Positions 1 to 12,980 of a DNA stretch of 64,000 bases are shown in pieces (the stretch's first letter is position 1; each line of letters starts with the position of its first letter). The position numbers and the translations under genes were made by a program. The stretch comes from Typha latifolia (Eukaryota > Streptophyta > Magnoliopsida > Poales > Typhaceae): the NCBI GenBank assembly GCA_019914945.1, contig CM034101.1, positions 18,053,188 to 18,117,187 on the forward strand. Reading direction: 5' to 3'. Under the pieces are notes generated by a model. That model searched no databases. It was not told the origin of the DNA and was given only the letters and a program-made list of their open reading frames with translations.

Positions 1-752
1 GGATCATCTAAAATTTCCTTTCCCATATTCTTCTCGCAGTTCTTTTGATTTCTTTGTTGTCCTTCTTCATTTCTTGATCATTTAGGTGGAATTAAGGTGC
101 ATTTCCTCTGAAATATATATATATATATATATATATATTCGGTTAATGCTGGAGGAGTACTAATTTTGTTCTTTTGTACATTTCTAATTGTACTAGCATT
201 TCTTTGATTATTGAACTCTTGCAAACATCCTTAGACTGACCATTGGCCAGAAGAGCCTCAGCTTTTGGTCAATCTCTTCTCTCTAGAGGTCTGTAGCTTC
301 TGCACTTGGTAGCAGCTTTTACTTGAGAAGAAGAAGAAAGTATATATGCAAACAAAAGCAAAGGAGAAAAGCAAATTACTGTGAGATTACACTTGCACCA
401 GACATTTACATGAAAAAAAAAAGGAAAAAGAAATGTTAGGAAACTAGTACAATGTAGCATCATTTCTTAATAATTTACCTTCTTGTGGAGCTATATATCT
501 AAGCTGATATCATTATAAATGCAACCAATTAAAGGGTAGGCATGTAGGTCTATAGGTACTTTGACTTGCATCTTATTCTAAGGTAGAAAAGATTAAAAAA
601 AATACATTAATGAGGATGCACTTAATGTACCAATCCTTTTGACAAATTAATGCGGTGTCGTATCGGATATTTTTCTTTGGCCCTTTTGGCATGCTCTACG
701 GTACTACTTCATTTCAAAGTGACTTATGGTGAATTAAAATCTATGGTTGCAG
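1..752. other. Probable KANADI intron, no exon seen
   Basis: No coding exon could be recognised here. The conserved GARP-domain exon that precedes the MYRT exon in KANADI genes is not visible, so this stretch is best read as intron of the gene whose 3' exons start at 753. It holds an AT dinucleotide run at about 112-138 and is otherwise AT-rich single-copy-looking DNA. Confidence 0.5.
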
Positions 753-1746
753 ATGTATCGTACCATTAAGACCACAGATAAACCAGCAACGTCTTCTGGT
801 AAGCAACTTTTCTCTTCTCCTCTTTTCCTTTCTTTTTCAAAAGATAGATTTGTTATCTGGTCGAAAAAGCATGTCTACTTCTTATAATAGTTATATGGTT
901 TCTTTACGTGAGGTAAGTAATCATGAATCTTGTGATTCTTTTATTGTAGGGCAAGCTGAGTCTGTAGAGGTTTTTGATGAGAACTTGCTTGATGTTAACA
1001 ACAATCATGGATCAGAATCTTCAATCCAACACGGAAAATCTATCGGAAACAATGGCACTTTATGTGGCCTATGGAGCAATTCTTCAAGGTAATCTATGTT
1101 AGCAATTTCTTTCAGTCCCTTTCCTCTTTCTGGTATTGAGCTAGTTTTCAATAATTGTCATTATTTTTGTAGGGATTTTGTGCTAATTATGACCTTTTTG
1201 ACATGTTAAATTATTATATGTTCATATGGTCTCATCATAGCATAAAATAACAGTTTTCCTTAATAATTCATGAACCTTGTCTGAGGCAACTTTAGCTCTG
1301 AATTCCAGTCGAATCAGCAATTAACATACTAGTACAAGGAGGTTTCTGAACCTAATCATAACTAAATTCCAGGCCAATGCCTGTTTTGCTAACTAAACCA
1401 TTAATATGAAGCATTACACACATACATAATTTCCGTTTATTAAGAATGATATAATATTGGTCACAGCAATTAATTATGATGAGGCTTAATTTGCTCTTTA
1501 GCATTTGTGATTATCATATGTAGAAAAATTAATGAGTGTCGCAGTACATGAGGCTTCCACCAACATGGAATTTGTATAAAGAAAATGTGCACGACCTTAC
1601 CATCATTATCTGATCAATATAGATTAATTCCTTTTAGGAGGTGAAATATTTTCTATTTTTTTTCCTTTAAACAAACACCAAAAAAACCCCTTAAGAGAAC
1701 TCGGAGAAGCGACGTTTCGTAAAGAAGGATCCCATAATAAAAACTG

Positions 1747-1809
<63 letters not shown>

Positions 1810-2741
1810 ATATTGAAGCCATGAGGCTCCCTAGCTAGTCAGATCCACACTACACCTACTTTAGGCAACTGAAGGTCCTTTGTCTCATTTCCTTTGTTAC
1901 TATAATATCAAGAACATCCAAGTGCTCACAAAAAGCAGCAGAGCTTATAGCTTTGTTCCTTATGTCCAGGATCTAGTGAACACTACTGCCCATGATGGTG
2001 CAATGATCTCCCTACCTTGTTTAAAAGCACCAGGAAGCCCACATATCTCCCACTCCAAGAAAAGACCCATCTGAAAAAAAATCTACATGTAAAGGGGGCA
2101 GCTCGCACTTTCAGATCTTATGGATACCTTAGGCTACCAAGAAAAAGGACTTTAATCCCCTCCCCTAAAGCTTCAAAGCTTAGTGCAAAAGCTAGACCTT
2201 TGAACCTTCCTTGCAGCTGGCTACTTCTTATGTATGATGTGCAGTCACATGGGATTCAACTTTAATTCACTCACAGCAGTAGTAAAGCTAACCATGTACA
2301 ACATGTTAATAGTGAAAGATTGCTTTCTTTTCCCTCCCATATTCTCTTTTCTTGCATGGACTTCCACTGATGGAAAAGAATAAATAAATATTCTCCCCAT
2401 GATCATTCTTTGCAGCAGGAGGGGCTGGTTCAATGACAAAGCAAGGGATTCTACCCCAGGAAGCATAAACTCTTTTGAGGTACCCCCACTTCAACCCCTC
2501 ACCTCATGATGATCTCCATTACCTTATTCTACATAGTGACATAAAATAACTTTAGTCAACAGTTGTGAATCTTTCATGCAATAATGATGTCTTTATTTGC
2601 ATGTTTCTCTTTTTCCCTTAGCAGGAAATGCAATCAAAGAACCTTGAAGCTATGTCCAACTTGAACTCATCGTTCCTATCGGCCGAGATGATTAGCAAAA
2701 AGAAGCCCAACCTCGAATTCACCTTGGGAAGACCATACTGA
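753..2741 (+). CDS. KAN: KANADI-type GARP transcription factor, 3' exons only
   Basis: KANADI proteins are nuclear GARP-family (MYB-like) factors that set abaxial organ identity. Only the C-terminal part lies in the window. The exons I assign are 753-798, 950-1088, 2419-2479 and 2625-2741. The first encodes MYRTIKTTDKPATSSG, the sequence that directly follows the SHLQ end of the KANADI GARP domain. The second ends in GLWSNSSR, the third begins around the RGWF box, and the last ends in KPNLEFTLGRPY and stop. GLWSNSS and the LEFTLGRP tail are KANADI hallmarks. Phases 1, 2 and 0 join perfectly. The third exon has a tandem CAGCAG acceptor (2413-2418), so a version with one extra codon is possible. 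The DNA-binding exons lie upstream of the window. The subtype (KAN1, 2 or 3) is not resolved. Confidence 0.88.
1746..1808. repeat. Compound (TA)n(GA)n microsatellite
   Basis: A TA run passes directly into about 20 GA units within a KANADI intron. It is likely polymorphic in length. Confidence 0.9.
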
Positions 2742-3689
2742 ATTCCTAGTGGCGGCTATATAACATCAGATTGAGGAGAATTAAAGTAGAGATTAAAAAA
2801 AAGAAGAAGAAGAGAGAGAGACAAGGAGGTATTGAGGCAGAAAGCAAGAGAAAAGGAGATCGATAATGGTTAGCGTGTGTGTGTGTGTGTATAAGGTGAA
2901 TGAGTGAGTAAAGGTAAGAGAGAGCCAGGAGACTAATGTTATAGATAGACATGAGATGGCCGGTTTATTGATCGATTCAAGATGCATGTTAAGAGTGAGA
3001 AAGAGAGTGTAAACCTTTTGTTGTCATAAAGCACAAAAGGGGAAGTGCTCCTTCACTCTCTTGCATGTGCACGTGGTTTGCTTTGTAGTTTCCCAACAAA
3101 GACAAAAGGAGAAAAATAGAACAAAATAAAAGAAGAGAAGAAGAAGAAGAAGAAGAAGAAGAAATATATCATGCAAGTAACTAGCATCAACTTCGAATAT
3201 TAAAAGATGATGTAGTAATAAATGCAACAAGTGAAATGGCCACTTCTTCTCCTATGGATCGAGCATCTATATCTTGTAACAACACCTAGATGAGTCCTAG
3301 AAGAAGCATCCATAAAATGTTGGACCAACAGCATCTCTCTTTTACTCAGTTTGCTTTGACCAAAGAGGAGGGGGGGATAGTTCTAAGTCCATCAATCTAG
3401 CTCACCCCTTTGGTATACATCGATATGGACATGGCCAGCAGCTGTTGCATGGACTCTCTCTCTCTTACATTTGGAGAGCATGCATGTGATCAATGATCCA
3501 TCGCCTTTACTGGTGATCGCAGGCTTTTTTCCTCTGCTTCAAAGACAAATCCATGCAGTCCTTTTGACAAGAGAGAGTACTCCACCATCCATATCTCATA
3601 TATGGACCCACCTTAAACTTATAACAATAAATTATAAGCTCCAATGGGTTAATTTGCAAATATGCTACGATATATTATTCCTCCCTACC

Positions 3690-4050
3690 TCGTTTCTGAC
3701 TCACGCGAGAATCACGCGGGAGGTGTGACGCAGCGGATAAAGTTACCCCCGGGAATTATCCCATGCACGCTTCGGGAACGTTACGAGCGGGGACCGCAGG
3801 GGATCGCCACCGTCCGTTCCCCTGACGATCCCCACGTGTCAACGTAGGATGACGTATACCCTCCCCCCTCGTACTTTTCTATTTTGTAAAATGGCATAAA
3901 TGCGGAAATAAATGATATGGCACTCCATTCGCTATGATTGGAGAGTAGCCCGTGGACGGGCAGAGTTGGGGGCAGCGCGGGCAGCTCGGGGTTTCGCATC
4001 GCCAGAGCACTGATCACCAGCTGACCAGTCCCTGTCAGCATTCAAGTTAT
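3690..4050. other. GC-rich island of unknown nature
   Basis: This is a sharply bounded GC-rich block inside AT-rich intergenic DNA. It carries a perfect 8-bp inverted repeat (3799-3806 with 3826-3833), CACGTG at 3833-3838 and several TGACG/ACGT motifs. An 86-codon minus-strand open frame crosses it, but it resembles no protein I know. It could be a promoter or first exon of an unrecognised gene, or an old insertion. Confidence 0.4.
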
Positions 4051-5225
4051 TGTCTATCCTTTCCGCTCCACGCCCTATATTTATTTTATCCACAAAATTA
4101 ATTATTTTTTAAAATAAGCCTAAGTGATCCATTTGATTAATTAATGCAGTATATTATAAATTCTTTTTATTGGGGTGATGAAATAATAGCTGACGTGCCT
4201 AAAAGAGACTTATTAAATAATAGATATTAAATTTAAGGGGGAGGGGGGGATAAACTATTGAATATACTACTTGAATTTCTATCGAGGCCAAGTTTGGTCA
4301 AGAACTCAGTACATATTATATCTTTCCAAGATCAAGCAAGGTACATGGCCTTCGTTGACTTAAGGCCTCCAAACTTAAGCATATGGAGACAATAGTGGGT
4401 CAACTAATCCATTTAAAAAATGGGTGCATTTGTGATCTATAACATGAAAGATTGTCAGAACCTGTCCATCAATCCGGTATATATATTTTTTTTCCTCTTT
4501 GAGAGATGGAGACTTATGATGCTCTGCTCCAACTAAAATTTGGTCAAGTATTAACGCATTAAATGTTCTCATGCAGTTTAAAACTAAAATAAAGTAGATC
4601 TTTTTTCTATCCTTTCCGTGCAGAAAATCTTGGGCGAGGTCTCTATGGTCCATCTTGGATGTGTTACCACTAATCCACATCAAGAAAGTTAGGTAAAGCT
4701 CATGAGGAAAGACTATTGATGAGTGAGTGAGTGAGTAGTTGTCTTTCTTGCATGGATTGGTAGGGACGAGTCAAGTGGAAACCTCCCTCACCAGCAACTG
4801 GTGGTTTCTTGGTTTGCTGTTAGTGAGTAGCTTGTGAATCCCAGAAGCTCTGGACCACTTGATCCTATGAGGCCCTTCGTGTCCTTCAAAAGAAAAGTAA
4901 AAAAAAAAAAGAAAAGAAAAGGAAAAGTTGAAAGGAGAATAAAAAAAACATCATCGATCATGGTACTATTATGAGTCTAACGTTACCTGCATAGAGTATA
5001 TATTGAATGAAGAACCGCAAGAAACCAAAAGAGAAGGAGAAGACACAGCCTACCATAAAAGAATGGGTTAATTGTGGGAAGTAGACTAGCTCAATCCATG
5101 CAGGCTTCTGTGTAAACTTTAAGAATGTCTCTGAAAATTGTGGGTAGTAGACTAGCTTAAATCTTAAGACTTTGCTATTATTTTCCCTTTATCCTCACTT
5201 TAGATCATACAAAGTCTAGACCATT

Positions 5226-5375
5226 AGGTTTTGTTTAGTTTGAAACTAAGCCCCAAACTCGATTAATTAATCTTAATTTTTTAAAAATAAACTTAATTAA
5301 ATATTAAAAAAATAAAAAATATTCAATAGCTGAATCAGTTTAGAAATTTAGTTCAAGATGGATTCTTAAAGCGAT
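5226..5375 (+). mobile_element. MITE-like element, copy 1
   Basis: It begins AGGTTTTGTTTAGTTTGA and continues through TAAGCCCC and an AATTAATCTTAATTTTT stretch. These features are shared, in inverse orientation, with the copy at 34489-34673. The right end is degenerate and resembles the other copies around GTTCAAG and the TTCTTAAA motif. Confidence 0.55.
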
Positions 5376-5909
5376 ATTTAATACTGGAACTACCAGATAT
5401 GAAATTTATGATTGTATCCGCCTTACCTGCCACTTTCTATTCTTTGAGTTCTGCGACTTCTGCAGATAGTAAAGAAGGTGACGAACAGTTCAAAGAACTT
5501 GGACTCAAATCAACCCAGAGGGGAAGCTAGTTTGAGAAGAGAACTGGTAATGTCTTGTTTGTACAACCATTAACTGCATCCCTTTTGAGTAAAAGGGAGA
5601 TGAAACAATCATCATTCCCAGAAAACGAGAACAGCAGAGATGAAAGAAATATCATAAGACCGACAATGTCACTGGATAAAAAGAGCAATACATATGTTTC
5701 TTTCACAGATCAACAACATAGAACACAGAACTTGGCATAGGCAAGTCGCATTCTATCTCTAAACAAATACGCTATCTAGTATAGCTACCTGAGTTATACT
5801 GCGAGTCAGCAATATATTTACAGACCAGCAATAAAAAAAAAAGAAGGTGAAATTTCCACATCCACCTGTCACTGTAAAATTGGCCAACCAACCACAGCAC
5901 TCTACCAAA

Positions 5910-8900
5910 TTAAGGCTTGGCTTGCACCCTGGTATAGGATCTCGGAGGTTCATGCCTTGCTATTGGTGGTAACTGCAATATAATAATAATAATTACAATA
6001 ACAATAATAAATAAAGAAGATTTTGACAAGATATCATCACCCAGCAAAAGGCATAAATGCAATGCAATCCATAAGTTCAACTACCTGAGGAAGCGCAGGC
6101 TAATCCAACAATACCAAATGAGCAGAAGTTACAGAAAATAAATGTGACATGACCGTAGTAGCTAATTAAAAGAGGAGTAGTTCTACAAATGTCCCACATG
6201 GCGACGGCAAGGGTAGATACATAGGAAAGTGGTGGTCATGGTAGGTTAAAAAAGAGGATATCCTAGTTGTAGGCAACATTATAGTGGACTTTATAAAGAC
6301 CTCAAGGAGAAGTCAAAAGAAACAACTAATTGATGGAAATGGGACACAAATCTTGATATTTTAAATTCCAGCCGAAAAGATAACTCTTGTTCCAAGATGG
6401 TCAACATCGAAGAGGCAACAAATACAGCTGCATCAGAAGTCATAGCAAGAATTACCTGACGCTGGAGAAACTGACTCAAAGATGAGTTGTCACAGTGCAT
6501 GAGACCCTCAAATATACTAGATATATAGAGTTATGTTCTACAGTATTCTTTGATGGAAACACCTCAAGTTAGGTCGCTAGGATCAGTATTTGAAACAAAC
6601 GAAGATTACAATGGTAACATGAATTGCTTTACAGTATTTGGAACATCAACACTATAATAGTAATAAAAAGTAGTAGTTCCACAACCAGCTTCAAAAAACT
6701 GGAAGGCAGGTTCAGAAGTCCAAAGAGTATCACGAGTCAAATCAGTACTCAGATGTTTTCTCAAATTCACTCGGCTTTGTAAAATAATGAAGAGTATTGA
6801 TTTTGGTAAATCAAAGTGTAGCTCAAAAAGATGTTGATGAAGGTAGAGTGAGCTTAATAAAATTTTGATCCCTATTATGATTTCTTTTTATTGCTTGTCA
6901 GCATTTAGGGAACAAATACCTTGTTCTGAAGCCTCATTATCGTAGAAATTAGCATTTTGTCGCCAACAATCTGCCTCAACTTTTTAATCAGTTCAATCCT
7001 GCTGATCTTTTGCTTCTGATAGAAATAAACAAGACAAAAGTTAGCATGTCTGTGATATATCAATGTCCCCAGATGTCTTGAGGAGGGAACTTAAACCTTG
7101 AATTCTTCATAACAAGCATTAACCAAGTCCATGTCTTGAGGAGGCACTTTTGTTGAAATTGCAGCAAACAACATTGAGAACGGCATCCAGGGTGAGGTAG
7201 GAGCTCTTGGAGCTCTGCCAAATATGGAACCTTGAGATTGAATTGCTAAAGCTGGAGATGGCTGATAATTCCCATCCTGATATGTGACAAGACAAAGTAA
7301 TAGCAATCAAAATCTGAAACTTCCTTTGATGAAGAGCACATGCTTTAAATTGTCCTTTCATGAAACATGAAGATAACTAGTAAAGAAATGGACTATAATC
7401 ACTGAACATTTTCATTCTCTGTGCATCTGAATTTCAAATGTACATAAGGAAGATGATTAGACATTGTTTTTTCATAATTTAGAGGAAGATCAATACTAGC
7501 TTTTGTATCTTCTTCGCAGGTCGAAATTAGTTATCTAGAAGGGTAAATCATAACATTAGGATGTGTTATGCTCCCATGAGTTGTAATAATCAATAGAACT
7601 GCAGTGCAGTGGAAGTAAACTACAAATTTATGGCCATCTGCTTCTACAGAAATTACAGAGAGTAGTAACTAACATAAGCTCATGCCTGTTTGATTTGAGC
7701 ATGGGTCCAATTAGCTCAGTTTGGGTCAGATAAAGATCATAAATTTGATCTTGTTCAGAAGCTCAATTTTCGTCAGGTTGAACTTAATATGATATAAAAA
7801 TGCTGGGTTGGGCCTAAATCAGGTCAAAACCATCTTAAGATCAAACTGTATTAAAAAATAGGCCTTTCGGAATTTCCTGCCAAACAAAACCTGCTTCAAT
7901 CACTTCCATAGTTCCACGGTTGCACCATAATTGACGTGTGTCAAAAACTAGCTTATAGTCAAAAGAGCACTTTTGAGCCTTTTTAGGAACTGTAGTTTCT
8001 CGCATTGGGCTGCTAGGTTGCAGAGGGCAAACAAGTCAAAGATGGAAGGATTAGCTACTCCTAAGCAAATCTCATAGCAACCCACAATCAAACTATACTC
8101 TGTTGCAGTAAATGGCAAGCAGATAAATTGTTAAACTGATCATAGAGAACGCACCTGCAATAAAGTAAGAGGTGAACTAGAATTTGTAATAACAGACATA
8201 TTAGATGCACGGTCTTTCCCATCCAAACAATCTGCAGGGACAAAACAGGGAAAGAATAACAGAATATTGAAGTTTAGTACAAAACCGAAATGCAGTTATA
8301 AAAAAAAAACAACAATAAACCAAGGAATTACCTCTGGCCTTAGAGGGCACCTTAATGGTTACAACATACTCAGGATAGATATGTGTATTCACATGTATAT
8401 CCCATATAATATAATGCTTTGGCTTTTGAAGATCATCTAAGCCACTATCAAAATCTTCATTGCTAGGTTGGGACTGTTTAGATCCAGGAAGAATGAGTTC
8501 CACATTTCCCATTATAACTCGGCATAACATCATATGGACAATGCCATGTTCGTCAACATCAGAATAACTAGCACTGTCAGTAGTAAGTCGATTAGCTCTA
8601 CTTTCCTTAAAACTAAAAATAGAAAAATACGAGTGAAGGACCTGAACATATGGAAGAAGAAATGTAAACGGACTCCATGGGAAATAACAATATTCCAAAT
8701 AGTACACTGTGACAGCTAATATGAAGATTGAAATATAATCTTACCAGACATTGGAATGATTTGCTGGTACAAGATGATTGCCAATGCCATACATAGGGCC
8801 ATGTAAAGGCTTCTTAATTTGTAAAACACCCTGCGACATCATGTCCTGCACAGCATCTCTTGAAGAAGCAAGCCAAGCATAACGGACATTTGCATTGCCG

Positions 8901-9826
8901 CGGTGATTTTTAGTAATCTCTACCTGCTTCTGAAAAAGATCAAAGCGAACCTGACCTAAATTATCAACTAATGGGGTTCTATATATTCCAATTATATCCT
9001 TTGCATCAACAAGTGGGCCAAGTCCTTGGAGTAACATATCCCTCACAGCATAATTGATACGAGGATCGCAGACTTGCCCAGTCACCTTCTCATTACAGGA
9101 TCCTTCAAAAGAAATCTTAGAAGGGAAGAAAGAACAAGGCTCATTTTCTCCAACCATTTCATTTGCTTCAACAAATATCTTCTGGTCACTGTCAGAACCT
9201 ACTTCAGTCTTCACCCTCTTAATATTAGAGATTACCTCATCATGATGATCTGAATTTGAGCTTTCAGCTGCACTTACGGAAATCTCAATACAGTCATTTT
9301 CACAATTTGGCTGTGAACTCATTATAACATTTTTCCCTTTGTCAGAAGGTTGACATACATCTGATGTAAAAAAGTCAGGATATAATTCAGGAAAAAAGCA
9401 TTTCCCATGTTCATCAATCCACGCAATTGGCTTCCGTAGACCTGTATCAAGATCAACGCAGATCATGTGTACAAAATCCAACAACAATTGCAGGTTTTGA
9501 TGTACCGCTTCAGTAATTGCCTTCTTTGTTTGAAAGTCTCTCTGGGCCAAATGGATGATGTTCTCCGGAAAATCTTTCCATTCACCATCCTGATAATACA
9601 GCACGCGCTGCGGCAACCCACTTGACATAAAATTGCGATAACTTTTAACAATTTGTCTATCCGAAAAGTAGCAGGAGTTAGTATTACAGGTTTTATCTGC
9701 AACATGCTGACAGGATCCAATGCCATCTCTAGCATCAGTGGGATATGCAGCAGAGCCCCGCTTCCTCTTAACATCGCCTGTCTTTCTGCCACATTTATCC
9801 AATACCTTTACGTTCTTTACTTCCAT
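5910..9826 (-). CDS. RCD1: RCD1/SRO-family WWE-PARP-RST protein
   Basis: Plant RCD1/SRO proteins are nuclear hubs that bind many transcription factors and modulate stress and ROS signalling. Exons on the minus strand are 9826-8745, 8612-8332, 8231-8155, 7276-7097, 7015-6920 and 5972-5910. Together they give 592 aa, close to Arabidopsis RCD1. The start at 9826 gives MEVKNVKVLD, like the family; an upstream in-frame TTG is not used. A WWE domain spans about 68-150 (LPQRVLYYQDGEWKDFP). A degenerate PARP core (about 270-460) contains DVDEHGIVHMML and CRVIMGNVEL. The RST domain spans about 490-572 (SPWMPFSMLFAAIS, then IELIKKLRQIVGDK). The PARP core of this family is generally regarded as catalytically weak or inactive. 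All splice phases agree. The leader probably has an intron (about 9868-11773), with a non-coding exon near 11774-11850. An optional in-frame 51-nt exon may exist near 6449-6499. Confidence 0.92.
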
Positions 9827-11156
9827 TTTTATGCACAAAAGTGAACGCTAACCACTGACTAAATCTTCTTAACAGCCTTTCCTCCACCGATTCCACTACT
9901 TATTATAATTTATAAACATTCCACGCGATATATTACAGAAAAAAGTCTCCGGTCTGGAAAAGCAAGAAGCAAGGTGAACCTGAAGCAATAAACACAACTT
10001 CTAAAATAAGCATCTACTCATACAAAGCACCTCACTAGAATGAGGAACAAGAGAAATAATCATATGCATATGTTAGATGCAAAGAATATATCCTCACTGA
10101 TATCACAAATCTCTCAATGAATTCTGTAATGACTGTCAAAAAAGACTAGCAGTTCAAAGAGTCAGAGCTAGTTCTTTCTGTTGTATATATTATATAATCA
10201 CGTTGCATTTGTAACAAAAGCATGGATATATATATACATATATATATATATGTATATATATATAGCGAGGGAGAGAGAGAGACTAGCAAATAATAGAAGC
10301 TTGATTGGCCCCTCTTTTAAAGAAGAGGATGGAAGACACCTCTTGCCGTGGCTATTCTGGAAGAGGATGGAAGACATTCTCTCCCTGCAATAAAATCAAG
10401 ATGACTCCCAACACCTAATGAAATATCTCAAATACAGCTTGTTTAACTCTTCAAAAAATTAACCTGCTACATTTCTCTGTTGAATAAATATAGAGATGTA
10501 TCGGCCATCAAAGTAGACAAAAGAAATTTTTTATCCTAGTTAACATATACAAACTAACCACAAAGTTAAATCTCAGTGAAAATTTTAGCTACAAATAATC
10601 TTATGAAAAGAAATAATAATATTATTGACAAGTGAAAACAAATCATGCCCAAAGAAAACAGAGAGATTTATACAGTGAATAATAGAAAGATATTTATGCA
10701 TACAACCCATACTAAGATGCCACTTGTTAGGAAAAAATATAGCAGAGGAAGAGGAAATTCAGTTACTTCCCCTACGGAAAACAAACTCATGTAAATAGGC
10801 AATGTGTTAGTTCTTGACCCGCCAAGTAGAGCTCTGTAGCGCACCAATGTGTAGACACCACAAAGAAAGGGGGGACTCAGGCAAGACACAACCATGTTTT
10901 TGTCGCGTCGCACAGCTAAATACGACAAATAATCCATGTGCCATTCTTTCAAGGCAATCGGATCTCTGCATTAGTCAATGGCAATTCATACCAGAAATAG
11001 AAGCAATAGCTGCACTTACCAATAAATACCGCTTGTCTATTAATACTACATGCATTCAGCAGTACCAACATTAACAAGAAGCATCGTGCATGCAAACTAA
11101 AGAGTTCAGTAGCAATCAATAATTTACTAACATCAGTATAGAAATTATGAACGCAT

Positions 11157-11158
<2 letters not shown>

Positions 11159-11206
<48 letters not shown>
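11159..11206. repeat. (TC)n microsatellite
   Basis: About 24 TC units lie in the probable leader intron of the SRO gene. A second CT run follows at 11816-11842, in the probable non-coding first exon. Confidence 0.9.
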
Positions 11207-11209
<3 letters not shown>

Positions 11210-12663
11210 AGAGAAAAGGGAACAAGGCAACACATGATCACAACGGAAACCAAATTGAGACAGATTGAGACAGCGAACATCGAAAATAAAACTAATGAAG
11301 TAAAAAGAAGCAAGCATCAACTACAAACAGTAACGACAACAATCAACAACCAGAGTTCCCCCAAAATTTACAAAGAAAAAAACTAATTTTCCAACCCTGG
11401 GGAGTTCCATATGGTAAAATTAACATCTCTTAGACATAATACAACAAACCTTTAATAGAAATCCTCATCCAATATCCAATTTCCACACCTTGATCGCTCA
11501 TCCAAGAGAATCCAAAACCAATCAAACTCAATTTCTTCCAAAAAGGAAAAGGAAAAAAAATCCCAAATTTCCAATTAAAGAACGCATCACAAGAGCAAAG
11601 CCCGAGATACAGCAAAATCATCCAAACCAAGATCAAGAACGGCAACGAACCGAACCCACGATCAAGTAATCCAAACCACAACTAGATCTTTAAGCAAGAA
11701 AAGGATGAGAAACAAGAAAAAAAAAAAAAAAATCCCTCTTACAAGAAGATCGAGATCGAGATGAAGCGATTACCTGAGGCTAGTAGAGATCGGATGCTTC
11801 ATCTCTTCGAGAAGAGCTCTCTCTCTCTCTCTCTCTATCTCTGATCTCACGATCTCTGTGGTCGCGAGTGACGGTTTTCTTTTTCTAATCCGGGGCCCCT
11901 CGGTATCGGCGAGCGATGATGAGACCCGAGCAAAAGGGGCGTGACGGTGGGGGAAACAAGGGTACAAATAGCATAGAACGGTCGGCGCTCAACCCTCTCG
12001 CAGTTGCCGACATCAACCCATCCGACGGTCCAGATGAATGTTCCGTATACTGTGCAACATCTCTAGCCCCTCCATTTTTCTTTTGATGTATAAGCGCGGG
12101 CGTAGACGGGGGAATGTAAAGAAAGACTTGAACGCGATACACGTGGCCAGTATTTTGAATGTCCGATCGTAAAAATGAGGTTTATACGGGTTGTCCGGTT
12201 CCGGAGTCAGTTTAATACTTTGACCATTTTACCATGGGCATGGGCCTCAGCCTGGGCGGTTGACCCATAGATTAGAAATTTCTAGAAGGTGGATGTGTTG
12301 ATAGTTAAACTCTCTCTAAGCTTAAACTAGTTTGCTCGTTAAAACTTATTTACCCAAATAATTTATTATCTAAAATAATCCTATTTTGGACGAGTCAAAT
12401 TGAAAGAAAAAAAGAACAGTAACACCGAACTCTTCGTATTATAATTTGTATCTATCTTATTCACATCTAAATTTCATCTATTCTAGTTTTATCGTATTAT
12501 AATATAATAAACCTTGGTTTTATCCTATTTATTAATTTTCTTTCTATCTGTGTTTAAAAATAAAAGTTCAACCTTTCTTTTAAGAATAAAATTCTGCAGC
12601 ACATTATAACTTACGTGAAATGATGATTAATTCAGTGTATTTTTTCAGACTATATTAGCTTGT

Positions 12664-12690
12664 GGGGGTGGGGGTGGGGGTGGGGGTGGG
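12664..12690 (+). repeat. (GGGGGT)n array, G-quadruplex candidate
   Basis: Four runs of five G, each separated by a single T, are followed by GGG. This fits the usual intramolecular G-quadruplex pattern. It lies in the SRO/SMN intergenic region, about 750 bp upstream of the SMN start codon. Confidence 0.85.
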
Positions 12691-12860
12691 TGGAGGAGGA
12701 ACATTTTAGTCAAAAATTCATTTAGCATTTAAAATTCCAAGGAGGCATATAAAAATATATATTTATTATTTATAATTTTGCTTTTATGAAATTTGACTCA
12801 GTATTATACAAATTATATAATAGTTAGTGAAAGTTAAAAGGTATAACTTGTATTATATGA

Positions 12861-12980
12861 TTTGATACTAAGCTCCGAATTCAATTAATTAGTCTTAAAT
12901 TTATTAAATTTTATTTAATTTAGAAATCTTCGAACCAGTTGAGTTGAGAATCCTTAAACGTAAAAGCAAAGCGTCCCTAG
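12861..12980 (+). mobile_element. MITE-like element, copy 2 (degenerate)
   Basis: It shares TTTGATACTAAGCTCCGAATT, the AATTAATTAGTCTTAAATTT core, the CGAACCAGTTGAG motif and TCCTTAAAC with the copies at 5226 and 34489. The terminal inverted repeats are eroded. Confidence 0.5.

Larger units (their letters stand above)
2742..5909. other. Intergenic region between KANADI and SRO genes
   Basis: No gene was recognised in this 3.2 kb. It contains a GT run (about 2873-2892), a GAA run (about 3136-3162), a conspicuously GC-rich island (about 3690-4050, listed separately) and a MITE-like copy (5226-5375). The open frames present are short, low-complexity or unsupported. The downstream end includes the 3' UTR of the minus-strand SRO gene. 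Confidence 0.6.

Noticed and set aside
850..1092. Plus-strand 80-codon frame as a separate small protein
   Set aside because: It begins in intron sequence and its second half is the KANADI exon 950-1088; the acceptor at 948-949 cuts it.
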